A stretch of 64,000 nt of DNA from Olavius algarvensis associated proteobacterium Delta 3 (lineage in GTDB: Bacteria > Desulfobacterota > Desulfobacteria > Desulfobacterales > CAFBRK01), in contig CAFBRK010000133.1 of NCBI GenBank assembly GCA_903231505.1, positions 248,001 to 312,000 on the forward strand, read 5' to 3'. How positions within the stretch are numbered: position 1 is the first letter of the stretch; each line of letters starts with the position of its first letter. Below the pieces are notes generated by a model. It saw nothing but the letters and a program-made list of their open reading frames with translations. It was not told where the DNA came from and did no database searches. A program made the translations under genes and the position numbers. Below, one piece after another: positions 1-9,168 of the stretch.

Positions 1-65
1 GGCAGCAGGGTAATCCGCCATCATTTTCAAATCCGGGGCACCCCACAGGATGGCCCGGCGATACA

Positions 66-95
66 CATGGGCTGTATGAACACGTTCATCCCATG
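66..95. promoter_or_regulatory. Interrupted palindrome upstream of the kor operon
   Basis: CATGGG, four bases, ATGAAC, AC, GTTCAT, CCCATG: two nested inverted repeats with an asymmetric 4-nt insertion on the left. It lies about 60 bp before the first kor gene and could be an operator or an RNA stem-loop. The rest of bases 1-130 shows nothing I recognise. Confidence 0.3.
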
Positions 96-154
96 ACGCG
101 TGCTACCCCGGCACACCGCCGGCGCCGGGGGTGTGCAAAGAGGAGACCGACTGT

Positions 155-385
155 ATGGCGCATGAACATCACATTGATATAGACCATTGCAAGGGGTGTG
201 GCCTGTGTGTTGCTGTTTGCCCCAAAAAGGTGCTGGAGCTGTCCGAATCCGTCAGTCCGAAAGGTTATTTTCCGGCGTTTCAGGCCCGGCCCGAAGACTG
301 TATCCATTGCGCGATCTGCTGCACGATGTGTCCGGACGTGGCCATCACCATTTGTGAAGTCGAAGAACAAGCGGAATCGGACTGA
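155..385 (+). CDS. korD: 2-oxoacid:ferredoxin oxidoreductase, ferredoxin-like delta subunit
   Basis: Small 76-residue dicluster ferredoxin. Two classical [4Fe-4S] motifs are visible, CKGCGLCVAVCPK near residue 12 and CIHCAICCTMCPD near residue 49, with no other domain. In this enzyme family it passes electrons from the oxidoreductase to ferredoxin in the cytoplasm. I chose the ATG at 155 because GAGGAG lies nine bases before it; an in-frame GTG at 131 would add eight residues but has no ribosome site. It is followed at 44 bp by the alpha subunit and begins a four-gene operon. It could serve a branched-chain (Vor) rather than a 2-oxoglutarate (Kor) enzyme. Confidence 0.88.
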   Translation: MAHEHHIDIDHCKGCGLCVAVCPKKVLELSESVSPKGYFPAFQARPEDCIHCAICCTMCPDVAITICEVEEQAESD

Positions 386-428
386 CAGCAGACCGGTTCA
401 CGAAATAGAAGGTTAGCCGGAGGAATCC

Positions 429-1496
429 ATGGGCAAGGTGTTGATGAAAGGAAACGAAGCCATCGGTGAGGCGGCCATCCGTGCAGGCTGTCTGAATTAC
501 TTTGCTTATCCGATCACTCCCCAATCGGAGGTTGCCGAGTACCTGTCGAGAAGGCTTCCCGAGGCAGGGGGCGTATTTCTGCAGGGGGAAAGCGAAGTGG
601 CGGTTTCGTACATGATATTCGGGGCCGCTGCCGCCGGTGCCCGCATTTTTACGACCTCGTCCAGCCCCGGCATCAGTCTCATGTGCGAAGGGATCAGCTA
701 CATTGCCGCGGCCCAGTGCCCTGCCGTGTTCGTCAATATCATGCGCGGAGGACCGGGTTTGGGAGGTATTCTGCCGTCCCAGGCCGATTACTTCCAGGCA
801 ACCAAAGGTGGTGGCCACGGGGACTATCGCATGCTCGTGATGGCGCCCGCCAGTGTCCAGGAAGCGGTCGAGATGGTCATGACGGCATTTCCGCTGGCTG
901 AAAAATATCGGAACCCGGTGATGATTCTCGGCGACGGTCTCATCGGCCAGATGATGGAACCGGTCGAATTCCCCGATGATCTTCGCAGCGAGCCCTCCAA
1001 TAAAGATGATTGGGCCACCAACGGAATGGACACCCGCCGCAGCGACAAGCGGAATCTGGTCAAATCTCTTTTTTTGGATCCGGACCAATTAAATCGCAAC
1101 AATCTTGCCCTCAAGGCGAAATATGACCGGATGAACCGGGAAGAGGTCCGCTATGAAACGTACCACATGGATTTGGATTATCGGGTCCTGATCGTCAGCT
1201 ACGGCACCATGAGCCGGGTGTGCCGAACCGCCATCGACAATCTGGCCGAAGAGGGGATCGACGTCGGCATGATCCGCCCCCAGACCCTGTTTCCGTTTCC
1301 GGTGCAGCAGGTCCACGATGCCGCCCAAAAACAGAGCTGTGTCCATGTGGCCAGTATCGAGATGAGCATGGGACAGATGGTGGAAGACGTGCAACGCGCG
1401 CTCCAGGGCGTAAAGCCGGTGAGCTGGTACGGAAAGTGCGGAGGTGACGTGCCGACTCCTGAGGAGATCATGGAGTTTGTCAGAACACTTTTGTAG
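429..1496 (+). CDS. korA: 2-oxoacid:ferredoxin oxidoreductase alpha subunit (KorA/VorB type)
   Basis: The 355-residue protein starts with the family signature GNEAIGEAAIRAGC and has the YPITPQSE stretch typical of the pyrimidine-binding domain of this subunit. The N-terminal half is the TPP pyrimidine-binding fold; the C-terminal part (from about residue 240) is the transketolase-like domain with the MIRPQTLFPFP motif. It joins the beta and gamma subunits for CoA-dependent oxidative decarboxylation of a 2-oxoacid, reducing ferredoxin. GGAGG precedes the ATG by a few bases. Substrate, 2-oxoglutarate or branched-chain 2-oxoacid, cannot be told from the sequence. Confidence 0.9.
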   Translation: MGKVLMKGNEAIGEAAIRAGCLNYFAYPITPQSEVAEYLSRRLPEAGGVFLQGESEVAVSYMIFGAAAAGARIFTTSSSPGISLMCEGISYIAAAQCPAVFVNIMRGGPGLGGILPSQADYFQATKGGGHGDYRMLVMAPASVQEAVEMVMTAFPLAEKYRNPVMILGDGLIGQMMEPVEFPDDLRSEPSNKDDWATNGMDTRRSDKRNLVKSLFLDPDQLNRNNLALKAKYDRMNREEVRYETYHMDLDYRVLIVSYGTMSRVCRTAIDNLAEEGIDVGMIRPQTLFPFPVQQVHDAAQKQSCVHVASIEMSMGQMVEDVQRALQGVKPVSWYGKCGGDVPTPEEIMEFVRTLL

Positions 1497-1571
1497 TCCG
1501 ATGCCGGAGGTGACAGACGCGTCGACTGGCTTGAGCGACCTTCCGGCCGCCTTGCTCAGGTTTTGATTTTC

Positions 1572-1594
1572 GTAAAATTGTGTAGCAATTTTAC
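1572..1594. repeat. 9-5-9 hairpin element, copy 1
   Basis: GTAAAATTG, TGTAG, CAATTTTAC: nine-base arms and a five-base loop. The right arm ends two bases before the korB ribosome-binding site (AAGGAG), so in mRNA the hairpin sits directly beside the site. Three further copies with the same geometry occur at 4957, 8227 and 21564. Confidence 0.7.
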
Positions 1595-1607
1595 CAAGGA
1601 GTGGATT

Positions 1608-2354
1608 ATGGGAAAAACGTTTCAAAGGCCGGAAGCCCTGTCGGACGCTGTCACCCATTACTGCCCGGGGTGCACCCACGGTATTATTCATCGGCTCATC
1701 GCAGAGGTGATCGACGAACTCGGAATCCGTGGCCGTACCGTGGGCGTGGCACCGGTCGGTTGTGCGGTATTGGCGTATAATTATTTTACGTTTGATTTCC
1801 AGGAGGCCGCACATGGCCGGGCTCCGGCCATGGCCACCGGTATCAAGCGGGTGAGACCGGACCTTATGGTCTTCACCTACCAGGGCGACGGGGACCTGGC
1901 GAGCATCGGAATGGGCGAGATTGTCCACGCCGCCAACCGAGGGGAAAAGTTCACGACCATATTCGTAAACAATGCGGTCTACGGAATGACCGGCGGCCAG
2001 ATGGCACCGACGACCATGCCCAATCAGCGGACGACGACCTCGCCCTTTGGACGACGTGTCGACGAGGTGGGCATGCCGATTAAAGTCGCCGAGCTTTTGG
2101 CTGCGCTCCAGACCCCCGGTTATATCGTTCGGCAGACGGTCATCTCACCCAAATACATCAAGCGCGCCAAGCGTGCCATCAAACAGGCGTTCACCTATCA
2201 GAAGGAGGGCCGTTGCTATAGTTTTGTGGAGGTGGTCAGCACCTGCCCGACCAATTGGGGGATGACACCGATGGAAGCGATCCAATGGACCCAGGACACC
2301 ATGTTGCCATACTATGAGCTGGGAGAGCTCAAAACACCGGAAACCACTGACTGA
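1608..2354 (+). CDS. korB: 2-oxoacid:ferredoxin oxidoreductase beta (TPP-binding) subunit
   Basis: This 248-residue subunit holds thiamine pyrophosphate. The TPP motif is visible as GDGDLASIGMGEI followed by FVNNAVYGMTGGQ, and the N-terminal HYCPGCTHG cysteines match the family pattern. It lacks its own ferredoxin domain, consistent with the separate ferredoxin gene at 155. An upstream TTG at 1563 is in frame, but the ATG at 1608 is preceded by AAGGAG and begins at the conserved part, so I use it. A short hairpin abuts that ribosome site. It lies 111 bp after the alpha subunit, in the same operon. Confidence 0.9.
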   Translation: MGKTFQRPEALSDAVTHYCPGCTHGIIHRLIAEVIDELGIRGRTVGVAPVGCAVLAYNYFTFDFQEAAHGRAPAMATGIKRVRPDLMVFTYQGDGDLASIGMGEIVHAANRGEKFTTIFVNNAVYGMTGGQMAPTTMPNQRTTTSPFGRRVDEVGMPIKVAELLAALQTPGYIVRQTVISPKYIKRAKRAIKQAFTYQKEGRCYSFVEVVSTCPTNWGMTPMEAIQWTQDTMLPYYELGELKTPETTD

Positions 2355-2471
2355 CTGTCGCACAACGCGTTAGAAGAACATACAGAAGCATAAAATTATT
2401 TGGCTTACGATTCATACTTAAATCCGAAATTCGAATTCCAGTACAACTGTCAATTCTGGGGGGGGGGGAGC

Positions 2472-3011
2472 ATGCAAAGTGAAGTCATGTTTGCCGGGTT
2501 CGGCGGGCAGGGCATTTTGTTAAGCGCAAAGATCCTGGCCCACGCCGCCATGAAGGATGGGTACGAGGTCGCCTGGATACCATCCTACGGGCCGGAAATG
2601 CGGGGCGGCACCGCCTACTGTACTGTGGTGGTCAGCGACCGTCCGATCGGCTCGCCGATTATTCGAAATCCACTGCACCTGGTGGCCATGAACCGGCCGT
2701 CCCTGGAGAAATTCGCTCCCCATGTGAAGCAGGGTGGCGTCATTCTGATCAACAGCTCTTTGATCAAGATCAGTTCGAGCAGGGACGATGTCGACGAGAT
2801 CCGGGTGCCGGTCACCGACATCGCAAAGGATCTCGGCAGCACGCGATCCGCGAATATCGTCGCCTTGTCGGCATTTGTCGCCCGGAGCCGGATTCTCGAC
2901 ATGGATCTTATCCGGGACTGCATTAAAGAGGAATTCGCTAATAAGGAAAAAATCATCCCGTTGAACCTGGCCGCGGTGGATGAAGGCCAAAAGGCGGGAC
3001 TCACGGCTTAG
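2472..3011 (+). CDS. korC: 2-oxoacid:ferredoxin oxidoreductase gamma subunit
   Basis: The 179-residue protein begins with the family signature FAGFGGQGILLSAKILA and has SYGPEMRGGTAYCTVVVS, typical of the gamma (catalytic-domain) subunit of 2-oxoacid:acceptor oxidoreductases. It completes the alpha/beta/gamma/delta set. The frame is open upstream to 2400, but the ATG at 2472 follows a run of ten G and GAG, a strong though unusual ribosome site, and directly precedes the conserved start. The order ferredoxin-alpha-beta-gamma is common in anaerobes. Confidence 0.9.
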   Translation: MQSEVMFAGFGGQGILLSAKILAHAAMKDGYEVAWIPSYGPEMRGGTAYCTVVVSDRPIGSPIIRNPLHLVAMNRPSLEKFAPHVKQGGVILINSSLIKISSSRDDVDEIRVPVTDIAKDLGSTRSANIVALSAFVARSRILDMDLIRDCIKEEFANKEKIIPLNLAAVDEGQKAGLTA

Positions 3012-3039
3012 TTTACCTCTCACGAAATCGCTTCTATTT

Positions 3040-4134
3040 ATGTTTCGCCTACTCGTACCCCATCATATCCAGAACATCGATCCTTACGTAACGGGAAAAC
3101 CTTTGGAGGAGGTCGAAAGGGAATACGGCATCGCCGATTCCGTCAAGCTTGCTTCCAACGAAAACCCGCTGGGACCGTCCCCCAAAGCGATGGCGGCAAT
3201 AGAGGTTGCCGTGTCGAGGTTGAACCGGTATCCGGATGGCGCCGCCCACGAACTCACCCGGCGGCTGTCTTTGCATCTGGATATTCCGGTCGCGTCCCTT
3301 ATTTTTGGGAACGGATCCGACGAGCTCATCGGGCTGCTTTCCATGGCTCTGCTCCAGCCCGGCGATGAAGCCATTATTCCGCAACCGACCTTTCTCATGT
3401 ATGAGATAGCGGTCCGGGCAACCGGAGCAACCCCCGTGTTCCTACCCCTGCGCGATATGGCCATCGACCTGGATGCCATTCTGGGACGTGTGACACCGGA
3501 AACCCGCATGGTGTTTATCTGCAACCCGAACAATCCCACCGGGACCATTGTCGAGGCACACAGCTTCCGAAGCTTTCTGGAAGCGCTGCCGCCGAGTGTT
3601 GCGGTGGTCGTCGACGAGGCGTACGCGGAGTTCGTCCGGGATGCGGCCTATGCCCGGGGAATGGCGTTTTTACCGGAACATCGCAATCTGGCGGTGCTGC
3701 GAACGTTTTCCAAGGCGTATGGCCTGGCCGGATTGCGCATCGGATACGGTGTCATGGCACCTGAACTGGCCGAACTTCTCCATCGTATCCGGCCGCCGTT
3801 TAACGCCAGCAGCCTGGCCCAGGCAGGTGCCCTGGGGGCCCTATCGGACCAGGAATTTCTCCAAAAAACCGTAAAACTGGTGCACGACGGCATGGACGAA
3901 CTATACGCCGCGCTCGGTGATCGGGGGGTGCGCTATATCCCCAGCCAAGCAAATTTCTTCCTGATCGACGTGGGGCAGAGTGCGGATGTTGTTTTCGAAA
4001 AAATGCTACGCCTCGGAGTCATTGTACGATCCATGACATCCTACGGGTATCCGGAGTTTATCCGCATCAATGCCGGACTGCCGGAAGAAAACCAGCGCTT
4101 TCTGAAGGCGCTGGATACCATACGAACGGAGTGA
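3040..4134 (+). CDS. hisC: Histidinol-phosphate aminotransferase
   Basis: PLP-dependent fold-type I aminotransferase of 364 residues, normal for HisC. It converts imidazole-acetol phosphate to histidinol phosphate in histidine biosynthesis. Visible are the N-terminal LASNENPLGPSP, CNPNNPTGT, the aspartate region VVVDEAYAEF and the PLP lysine in TFSKAYGLAGLRIGYG (Lys225). I prefer ATG 3040, which begins at FRLLVPHHIQ; the frame is open further upstream and would overlap korC. No other his gene is near; it sits between the kor operon and cmk, so a broader role with aromatic amino acids is possible. Confidence 0.88.
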   Translation: MFRLLVPHHIQNIDPYVTGKPLEEVEREYGIADSVKLASNENPLGPSPKAMAAIEVAVSRLNRYPDGAAHELTRRLSLHLDIPVASLIFGNGSDELIGLLSMALLQPGDEAIIPQPTFLMYEIAVRATGATPVFLPLRDMAIDLDAILGRVTPETRMVFICNPNNPTGTIVEAHSFRSFLEALPPSVAVVVDEAYAEFVRDAAYARGMAFLPEHRNLAVLRTFSKAYGLAGLRIGYGVMAPELAELLHRIRPPFNASSLAQAGALGALSDQEFLQKTVKLVHDGMDELYAALGDRGVRYIPSQANFFLIDVGQSADVVFEKMLRLGVIVRSMTSYGYPEFIRINAGLPEENQRFLKALDTIRTE

Positions 4135-4140
4135 TTCCCG

Positions 4141-4815
4141 GTGGCGAAACGTTTATTGATCGTGATCGACGGACCGGCCGGTGCCGGGAAAACCAGTGTT
4201 AGTCGGAGATTGGCTGACCGGTTGGGATATATTTATGTGGATACCGGGGCGCTGTACCGGGCGGTGGCGGTCCGGGCGGAGGATCTGGGCATCCGCTCCG
4301 ATGATGATACGGCACTGAAACAGCTGCTGGACGGATTGACCATCCGTTATGAAATGAGATACGACGGCCCCCATGTGCTGGCCGGAGATGTCGATGTAAC
4401 CGTTCGAATCCGGGAACCGAAGATTACCATGCTGGCATCGGCGATATCCGCGCGGCCGGTGGTGCGAGAATTTCTGCTGGGTCTCCAGCGGCAGCTGGGA
4501 AGGGAAAAAGCCGCCGTGTTCGAAGGAAGGGATATGGGGACGGTTGTGTTTCCCGATGCCGACGTGAAGTTTTTTCTGATCGCCGACATCCACGAGCGCG
4601 CGCGGCGCCGATTTCAGGAGCTTCCCCCGGCGCCCGGTATGACCGTCGAAGCGGTCGAACAGGACATGATACGCCGCGACCGGAATGACAGCACCCGCGA
4701 GGCGGCCCCGCTAAAGCCGGCTGCCGATGCTGTCCGTATCGATTCCACCGAGCTGAGCATCGAAGGGGTCGTAGAAAAGATGATGACCGTGGTTCGCGAC
4801 AAAATGGAGAACTGA
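4141..4815 (+). CDS. cmk: Cytidylate kinase
   Basis: Phosphorylates CMP and dCMP with ATP in pyrimidine nucleotide supply. The 224-residue protein has the P-loop GPAGAGKTSVSRRLA at its start, YVDTGALYRAVA for nucleotide binding, FEGRDMGTVVFPDADVKFF, and the RRDRNDSTRE lid with the usual arginines. It starts with GTG six bases after the hisC stop, so the two are probably co-transcribed. cmk is often followed by rpsA, as here, but the 264-bp gap and a hairpin suggest rpsA has its own control. Confidence 0.93.
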   Translation: MAKRLLIVIDGPAGAGKTSVSRRLADRLGYIYVDTGALYRAVAVRAEDLGIRSDDDTALKQLLDGLTIRYEMRYDGPHVLAGDVDVTVRIREPKITMLASAISARPVVREFLLGLQRQLGREKAAVFEGRDMGTVVFPDADVKFFLIADIHERARRRFQELPPAPGMTVEAVEQDMIRRDRNDSTREAAPLKPAADAVRIDSTELSIEGVVEKMMTVVRDKMEN

Positions 4816-4956
4816 GCGCTGTGATCTCCAAAAGACGCCGGCCTCGATAGAAATTAAGATCCCCATGTAACTATAATATCGAGATCCGCTCCAGTGAGAT
4901 TGAAGGATTGCCATTCTCCACGGTGATGCCCATCGGACAGGTGGAGCGGCCAATTC

Positions 4957-4979
4957 ATAAAATCGCGGAGCGATTTTAT
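4957..4979. repeat. 9-5-9 hairpin element, copy 2
   Basis: ATAAAATCG, CGGAG, CGATTTTAT in the 264-bp gap between cmk and rpsA, about 100 bp before the rpsA start. Same arm and loop length as copies at 1572, 8227 and 21564. No T-run follows that would make it a simple terminator. Confidence 0.7.
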
Positions 4980-5079
4980 TTATGCATTGTAATTTTATAA
5001 ATAAGCTGTTATTTAATTTTGTTTGTGCCACCATGAGAGCCCATGGGGCATATAAATCGGCCAAGGGGGAACGCAATTA

Positions 5080-7014
5080 ATGGAAGAAGAGCCAAAACAG
5101 AACACTAACGAACAACAGAACACCGGGGAGCCGGAGACCGAGAACGTACCGGCTATGGAATCGGCTGAGCAAGTGATTGCTATGGAAGCCACTGCGGAGG
5201 TGACCGCTGAGGAAGAGCCTGCTGTGGAAGACGCTGAAGAAGTACCTGCCGTGGAAGACGTTGCGGAGGTAACGGCGGTGGAGGCAGCTGAGGACCACGC
5301 CGATGCGGAACCCTCGGAGGACATGGATGAGATCGATCCCGATGAGGAAGATCTCATGGGAATGTACGAAGAAAGCTTCAAGCGGTTCGAAGAGGGAGAA
5401 GTCGTCAAGGGGAAAATTATTTCCGTTGACAGGGACTACGTACTCGTCGATATCGGCTACAAATCCGAAGGGCAAATTCCCATCCATGAATTCAAGGACG
5501 AAAACGGCGAAATCGTCGCTGCCGTCGATGACGTGGTAGAGGTGATGGTGGAATGGTGGGATGACGAAGACGAAGTCGTCGTTCTTTCCAAAGAAAAAGC
5601 CGCCACCATCAAAGTCTGGGAAGAGATTAAAGTCGCCTACGACAAGGACGAGGCAGTCCAGGGGACCATCACCAATCGTGTCAAAGGTGGTTTTTCCGTC
5701 GATATCGGCGTCCAGGCGTTTCTACCGGGGTCCCAGGCGGATCTGCGCCCGATCCGGAATCTGGATGACATGGTTGGAAAGACGTTCGATTTCAAGATAT
5801 TGAAATACAACCGGAAACGGGCCAACATCGTTCTGTCCAGACGTGTCATTCTGGAAGCCGAACGTGAACAGAAACGTGCCGAGACCCTGGCAACCATCGC
5901 CGAAGGCAAAGTCGTGGATGGCGTCGTGAAAAACATCACCGAGTATGGCGTGTTCGTGGATCTCGGCGGGGTTGACGGGTTGCTGCATATCACCGATATT
6001 TCATGGGGTCGCGTCAAACACCCCTCCGAGCTTTTCTCCATCAGTGATGAAATCACGGTTAAAATCCTCAATCTGGACCTGGAACGGGAACGGGTGTCCC
6101 TGGGAATGAAACAGCTGACTCCGGACCCGTGGTCGACGGCCGCGGAAAAATACCCGGTCGGCTCGCGGATTTCCGGACGGGTGGTGAGCCTGACGGATTA
6201 CGGCGCGTTTGTGGAACTGGAGGAGGGAATAGAGGGCCTGATCCATGTCTCGGAGATGTCCTGGACCCGAAAAGTCCGGCATCCTTCCAAGCTGGTATCC
6301 GTCGGAGAGACTGTAGAAGCGGTGGTGCTCGACATCAAGCCCGATAATCGACGCATTTCCCTGGGTATGAAACAGGTGGCTGCCAACCCGTGGGATGTGA
6401 TCAGTGAAAAATATCCGGTGGGCACGACCATCGAGGGAAAAATAAAGAATATTACCGATTTCGGCCTTTTCATCGGAATCGATGAAGGTATCGACGGACT
6501 GGTACACATATCCGACATCTCCTGGACAAAGCGGATCAAGCACCCCTCGGAACTCTACAAAAAGGGCGATATGGTTCAAGCCATCGTGCTGGATATCGAC
6601 AAGGAGAGCGAGCGCTTTTCCCTTGGGGTCAAACAGCTTCAGGCGGATCCCTGGGGAACGGTCGCCGAGCGCTACGAGGTTGGGAAGAAAATTACCGGCA
6701 CCATTACCAATGTGACCGATTTCGGCGTCTTTGTGGAGCTCGAAGAGGGGATCGAGGGCCTGATTCACGTGTCCGAGATCAGTAAGGAAAAGATCAAAAC
6801 CCCGGTCGGCATGTTCAATATCGACGATCTCATCACGGCGAAAGTGATGAACATCAACAGTGACGAGCGGCGGATCGGACTCTCCATCAAACGGCTTGAA
6901 ATGGAGGACGAACAGTCCTTGCTGAGCGATTACATCAACAAGATAGGGCCGGCCACCTCCACCTTCGGTGAAATTCTCCGGGAGAACCTGCAGGAGAAAT
7001 TCAACGAAGACTAA
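5080..7014 (+). CDS. rpsA: 30S ribosomal protein S1
   Basis: RNA-binding ribosomal protein that helps load mRNA. Six S1 (OB-fold) repeats follow one another from about residue 105 to 610, each with the pattern G-x-ITD/FGVFVEL-GIEGLIHVSE. The 644 residues exceed the roughly 560 of E. coli S1 because of an acidic N-terminal extension of about 95 residues, rich in Glu, Ala and Val with imperfect repeats of the type EEVPAVEDVAEV. The C-terminus lacks a further extension. GGGGGAA precedes the ATG. A short stem (7013-7031) follows the stop codon. Confidence 0.95.
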   Translation: MEEEPKQNTNEQQNTGEPETENVPAMESAEQVIAMEATAEVTAEEEPAVEDAEEVPAVEDVAEVTAVEAAEDHADAEPSEDMDEIDPDEEDLMGMYEESFKRFEEGEVVKGKIISVDRDYVLVDIGYKSEGQIPIHEFKDENGEIVAAVDDVVEVMVEWWDDEDEVVVLSKEKAATIKVWEEIKVAYDKDEAVQGTITNRVKGGFSVDIGVQAFLPGSQADLRPIRNLDDMVGKTFDFKILKYNRKRANIVLSRRVILEAEREQKRAETLATIAEGKVVDGVVKNITEYGVFVDLGGVDGLLHITDISWGRVKHPSELFSISDEITVKILNLDLERERVSLGMKQLTPDPWSTAAEKYPVGSRISGRVVSLTDYGAFVELEEGIEGLIHVSEMSWTRKVRHPSKLVSVGETVEAVVLDIKPDNRRISLGMKQVAANPWDVISEKYPVGTTIEGKIKNITDFGLFIGIDEGIDGLVHISDISWTKRIKHPSELYKKGDMVQAIVLDIDKESERFSLGVKQLQADPWGTVAERYEVGKKITGTITNVTDFGVFVELEEGIEGLIHVSEISKEKIKTPVGMFNIDDLITAKVMNINSDERRIGLSIKRLEMEDEQSLLSDYINKIGPATSTFGEILRENLQEKFNED

Positions 7015-7031
7015 ATTCTCTCCGAGAATTT
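7013..7031 (+). terminator. Short stem-loop at the rpsA stop codon
   Basis: AAATTCTC, TCC, GAGAATTT: an 8-bp stem that includes the last bases of the rpsA stop codon. No strong T-run follows, so it may be a weak terminator or an mRNA 3'-end stabiliser. Confidence 0.35.
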
Positions 7032-7206
7032 AGAAACGTTAAAAAATATAGGGTTCTTCTATAGATACTGTTGGTAAGGGCGAGGGGGATGGTGCCTCTC
7101 GCCCCTCCGTTTCATTCATCCTGTCGATCCCATACAATCGGATTGGCCCAAACACCGGTGAAGGTTTCTCACGGGGACATCCATCGGCGTCACCCATCTG
7201 GACATC

Positions 7207-8094
7207 ATGTTCTCCCGCCGCCACCCATATCTGTTCTTTCTGCTGATGATGACTCTCATTGTCGCCACGGCCTCGGTAATGATGTCTCTGCTCATGTTGA
7301 TCGGCAGAGGCATGGCTGACCTGGAATTCGGTGAAAAGGTCGGTATTGTTGAAATCGAAGGCGTGATCGCGGACTCCAGGGACGTTATAGCGGACATCAA
7401 GCGGTTTCGGGAAGACGCGTCCATCAAGGCGATTGTATTGCGTGTCGATTCCCCCGGCGGTATCGTCGGGCCTTCCCAGGAAATCTACAGGGAAATACAA
7501 AAGACAATTCCGGAAAAGCCGGTGATTACCTCCATGGGATCCATCGCGGCCTCCGGAGGGTACTATGTGGCCGCCGCCAGCAACGGAATTATGGCCAGTC
7601 CCGGCACCATTACCGGAAGTATCGGGGTGATTATCGGATATACCAATTTTCAGGAAATTATCAAAAAAATCGGTTTGTTACCGGTGGTCATCAAAAGCGG
7701 CGATTTTAAGGATATCGGCTCGCCCACCCGAAAGATGACAGACGAAGAGCGTCAGCTGCTGCAGGAATTTGTCGATCAAACCCATCGGCAGTTCGTTCAG
7801 GCGGTGGCCGACGGACGCCGCATGGACTCCGAACAGGTGGCCAAACTGGCCGACGGACGCATTTACAGCGGAGAACAAGCCAAACAGCTCGGACTCATTG
7901 ATCGGCTGGGGAACCTGGAGGATGCCATCGAATGGGCCGGGCGGGAGGGTGGTATTGAAGGAGAAATTTCAACGGTCTATTCACGGCCGGAAAAATTTTC
8001 GTTGATGGAATTTCTTGCCGAAACGCCGATCGCCTCATGGTTGCAGCAGCTTCTGCACCCCCGGATCGTCGGGGGCTACGTCCACACGCCGTAA
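7207..8094 (+). CDS. sppA: Signal peptide peptidase SppA (short form)
   Basis: Membrane-bound serine protease of the S49 family that degrades cleaved signal peptides. The 295 residues match the short 36-kDa type. One N-terminal membrane segment (about residues 9-37) is followed by the ClpP-like domain with LRVDSPGG, the serine motif SMGSIAASGGYYVAAA and the catalytic-lysine region SGDFKDIGSPTRKMT. The start at 7207 keeps the membrane segment. It lies 192 bp after rpsA on the same strand and ends before a minus-strand gene. Confidence 0.92.
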   Translation: MFSRRHPYLFFLLMMTLIVATASVMMSLLMLIGRGMADLEFGEKVGIVEIEGVIADSRDVIADIKRFREDASIKAIVLRVDSPGGIVGPSQEIYREIQKTIPEKPVITSMGSIAASGGYYVAAASNGIMASPGTITGSIGVIIGYTNFQEIIKKIGLLPVVIKSGDFKDIGSPTRKMTDEERQLLQEFVDQTHRQFVQAVADGRRMDSEQVAKLADGRIYSGEQAKQLGLIDRLGNLEDAIEWAGREGGIEGEISTVYSRPEKFSLMEFLAETPIASWLQQLLHPRIVGGYVHTP

Positions 8095-8206
8095 CCCCCT
8101 GTCAACGTGACGATTTCCCCCGCCAGGTGTTGGAGCGAAGTGGAAATCCCGCCCCCGGACCCCTACCTTCAATCGGAACCTATTTATGGAAACTGCTATC
8201 GTTTAT

Positions 8207-8249
8207 GTGCGACTTCGTCGCACTTCGTAAAATCGTTTCACGATTTTAC
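8207..8249. repeat. Double hairpin with 9-5-9 element, copy 3
   Basis: First stem GTGCGAC, TTC, GTCGCAC at 8207-8223; three bases later the 9-5-9 hairpin GTAAAATCG, TTTCA, CGATTTTAC at 8227-8249. It lies between the convergent sppA and Sua5/YciO genes and overlaps the last codons of the latter, so it may act as a two-way terminator. Copy 4 at 21546 has the same two-hairpin layout. Confidence 0.65.
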
Positions 8250-8854
8250 TCGAATATACTCACATCCCCCTGACCCCTCCTGAATATTTCCGGCTCGTCT
8301 CGAATCAGGGATATGACACTGGATGGCTCGCCCGGAACCGGCCCGCCGTCGATAACCAGCTCGAGTCTGGAATCGAAATGGTCGTGGATCAAGGATGCAT
8401 CGTGGAAGATTTCATCCCCCGGCAGCTGTGCCGTGGTGGTCAAAATGGGGTGCCCCAGTCGATGGACCAGATCGATACAGATCCGGTTGTCCGGCACGCG
8501 GATACCCGCTGTCTTACGCTTGGTGAGCATGATTTTCGGGACCAGCTTGGAGCCCTCCAGAATAAACGTATAGGGACCCGGCAACAGCCGCCGCATCGTC
8601 TTGTACGCATAGTTGGATACCTTGGCATAAACACTGATGTTTTTCAGATCGGAGCAGATGAAGCTGAATGGTTTGCTCTTGTGCCGCTGCTTTAATTGGT
8701 AAACACGCTGAATGGCCTTTTTGTTCATGATATCACAACCGATACCATAATAGGTATCCGTCGGATAAGCGATCACACCTCCCCGCAGCAGCGTTTCCAC
8801 GGCCTGGTCGATCAGTCGTTGTTGGGGATTATGTGGATTGATGGCTATCAGCAT
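8246..8854 (-). CDS. Sua5/YciO/YrdC-family L-threonylcarbamoyladenylate synthase-like protein
   Basis: A 202-residue single-domain protein of the YrdC fold. The opening segment LRGGVIAYPTDTYYGIGCDI is the family signature for ATP and threonine binding; KRHKSKPFSFICSDL and GIRVPDN follow as expected. TsaC/Sua5 proteins make threonylcarbamoyl-AMP for tRNA t6A37. The length and missing C-terminal Sua5 domain fit the YciO branch, whose exact role is less clear. It is transcribed toward sppA and away from guaB, apparently as a single gene. Its start is the ATG at 8854. Confidence 0.85.
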   Translation of the reverse strand: MLIAINPHNPQQRLIDQAVETLLRGGVIAYPTDTYYGIGCDIMNKKAIQRVYQLKQRHKSKPFSFICSDLKNISVYAKVSNYAYKTMRRLLPGPYTFILEGSKLVPKIMLTKRKTAGIRVPDNRICIDLVHRLGHPILTTTAQLPGDEIFHDASLIHDHFDSRLELVIDGGPVPGEPSSVISLIRDEPEIFRRGQGDVSIFE

Positions 8855-9168
8855 CGTTACCCTGTAAAGATTTTATGGACACCGCGGGTTGTGTTGTTCA
8901 GAGCGAGTTAATTACCCCCGGTGCCGGTACTTGTCAAGGCGCATGCCGGAACCGGCCTTGTGGTCCGGAGGATGTGTGAACACAAAATAAAGGATTGCGT
9001 AAGCCAGGGGTATTTGGTAACCAAGGCCTCTAACCCAGACATCACCTGAAATCCTATCGGCAATGTGCGATGTCAGGTTGAATCCGAGCATTACGTTAAT
9101 TCTGATCCGTTCTATACCCGGGTGGATGCCCGCAGCAATTCTGAAGACCTTTACCAACTGGAGGAACC
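8855..9168. other. Intergenic region upstream of guaB
   Basis: A 314-bp gap between the divergent Sua5/YciO gene and guaB must hold both promoters. A reading frame on the minus strand (8912-9196) runs into the guaB start and has no family features. I see no riboswitch or obvious operator. Confidence 0.4.
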
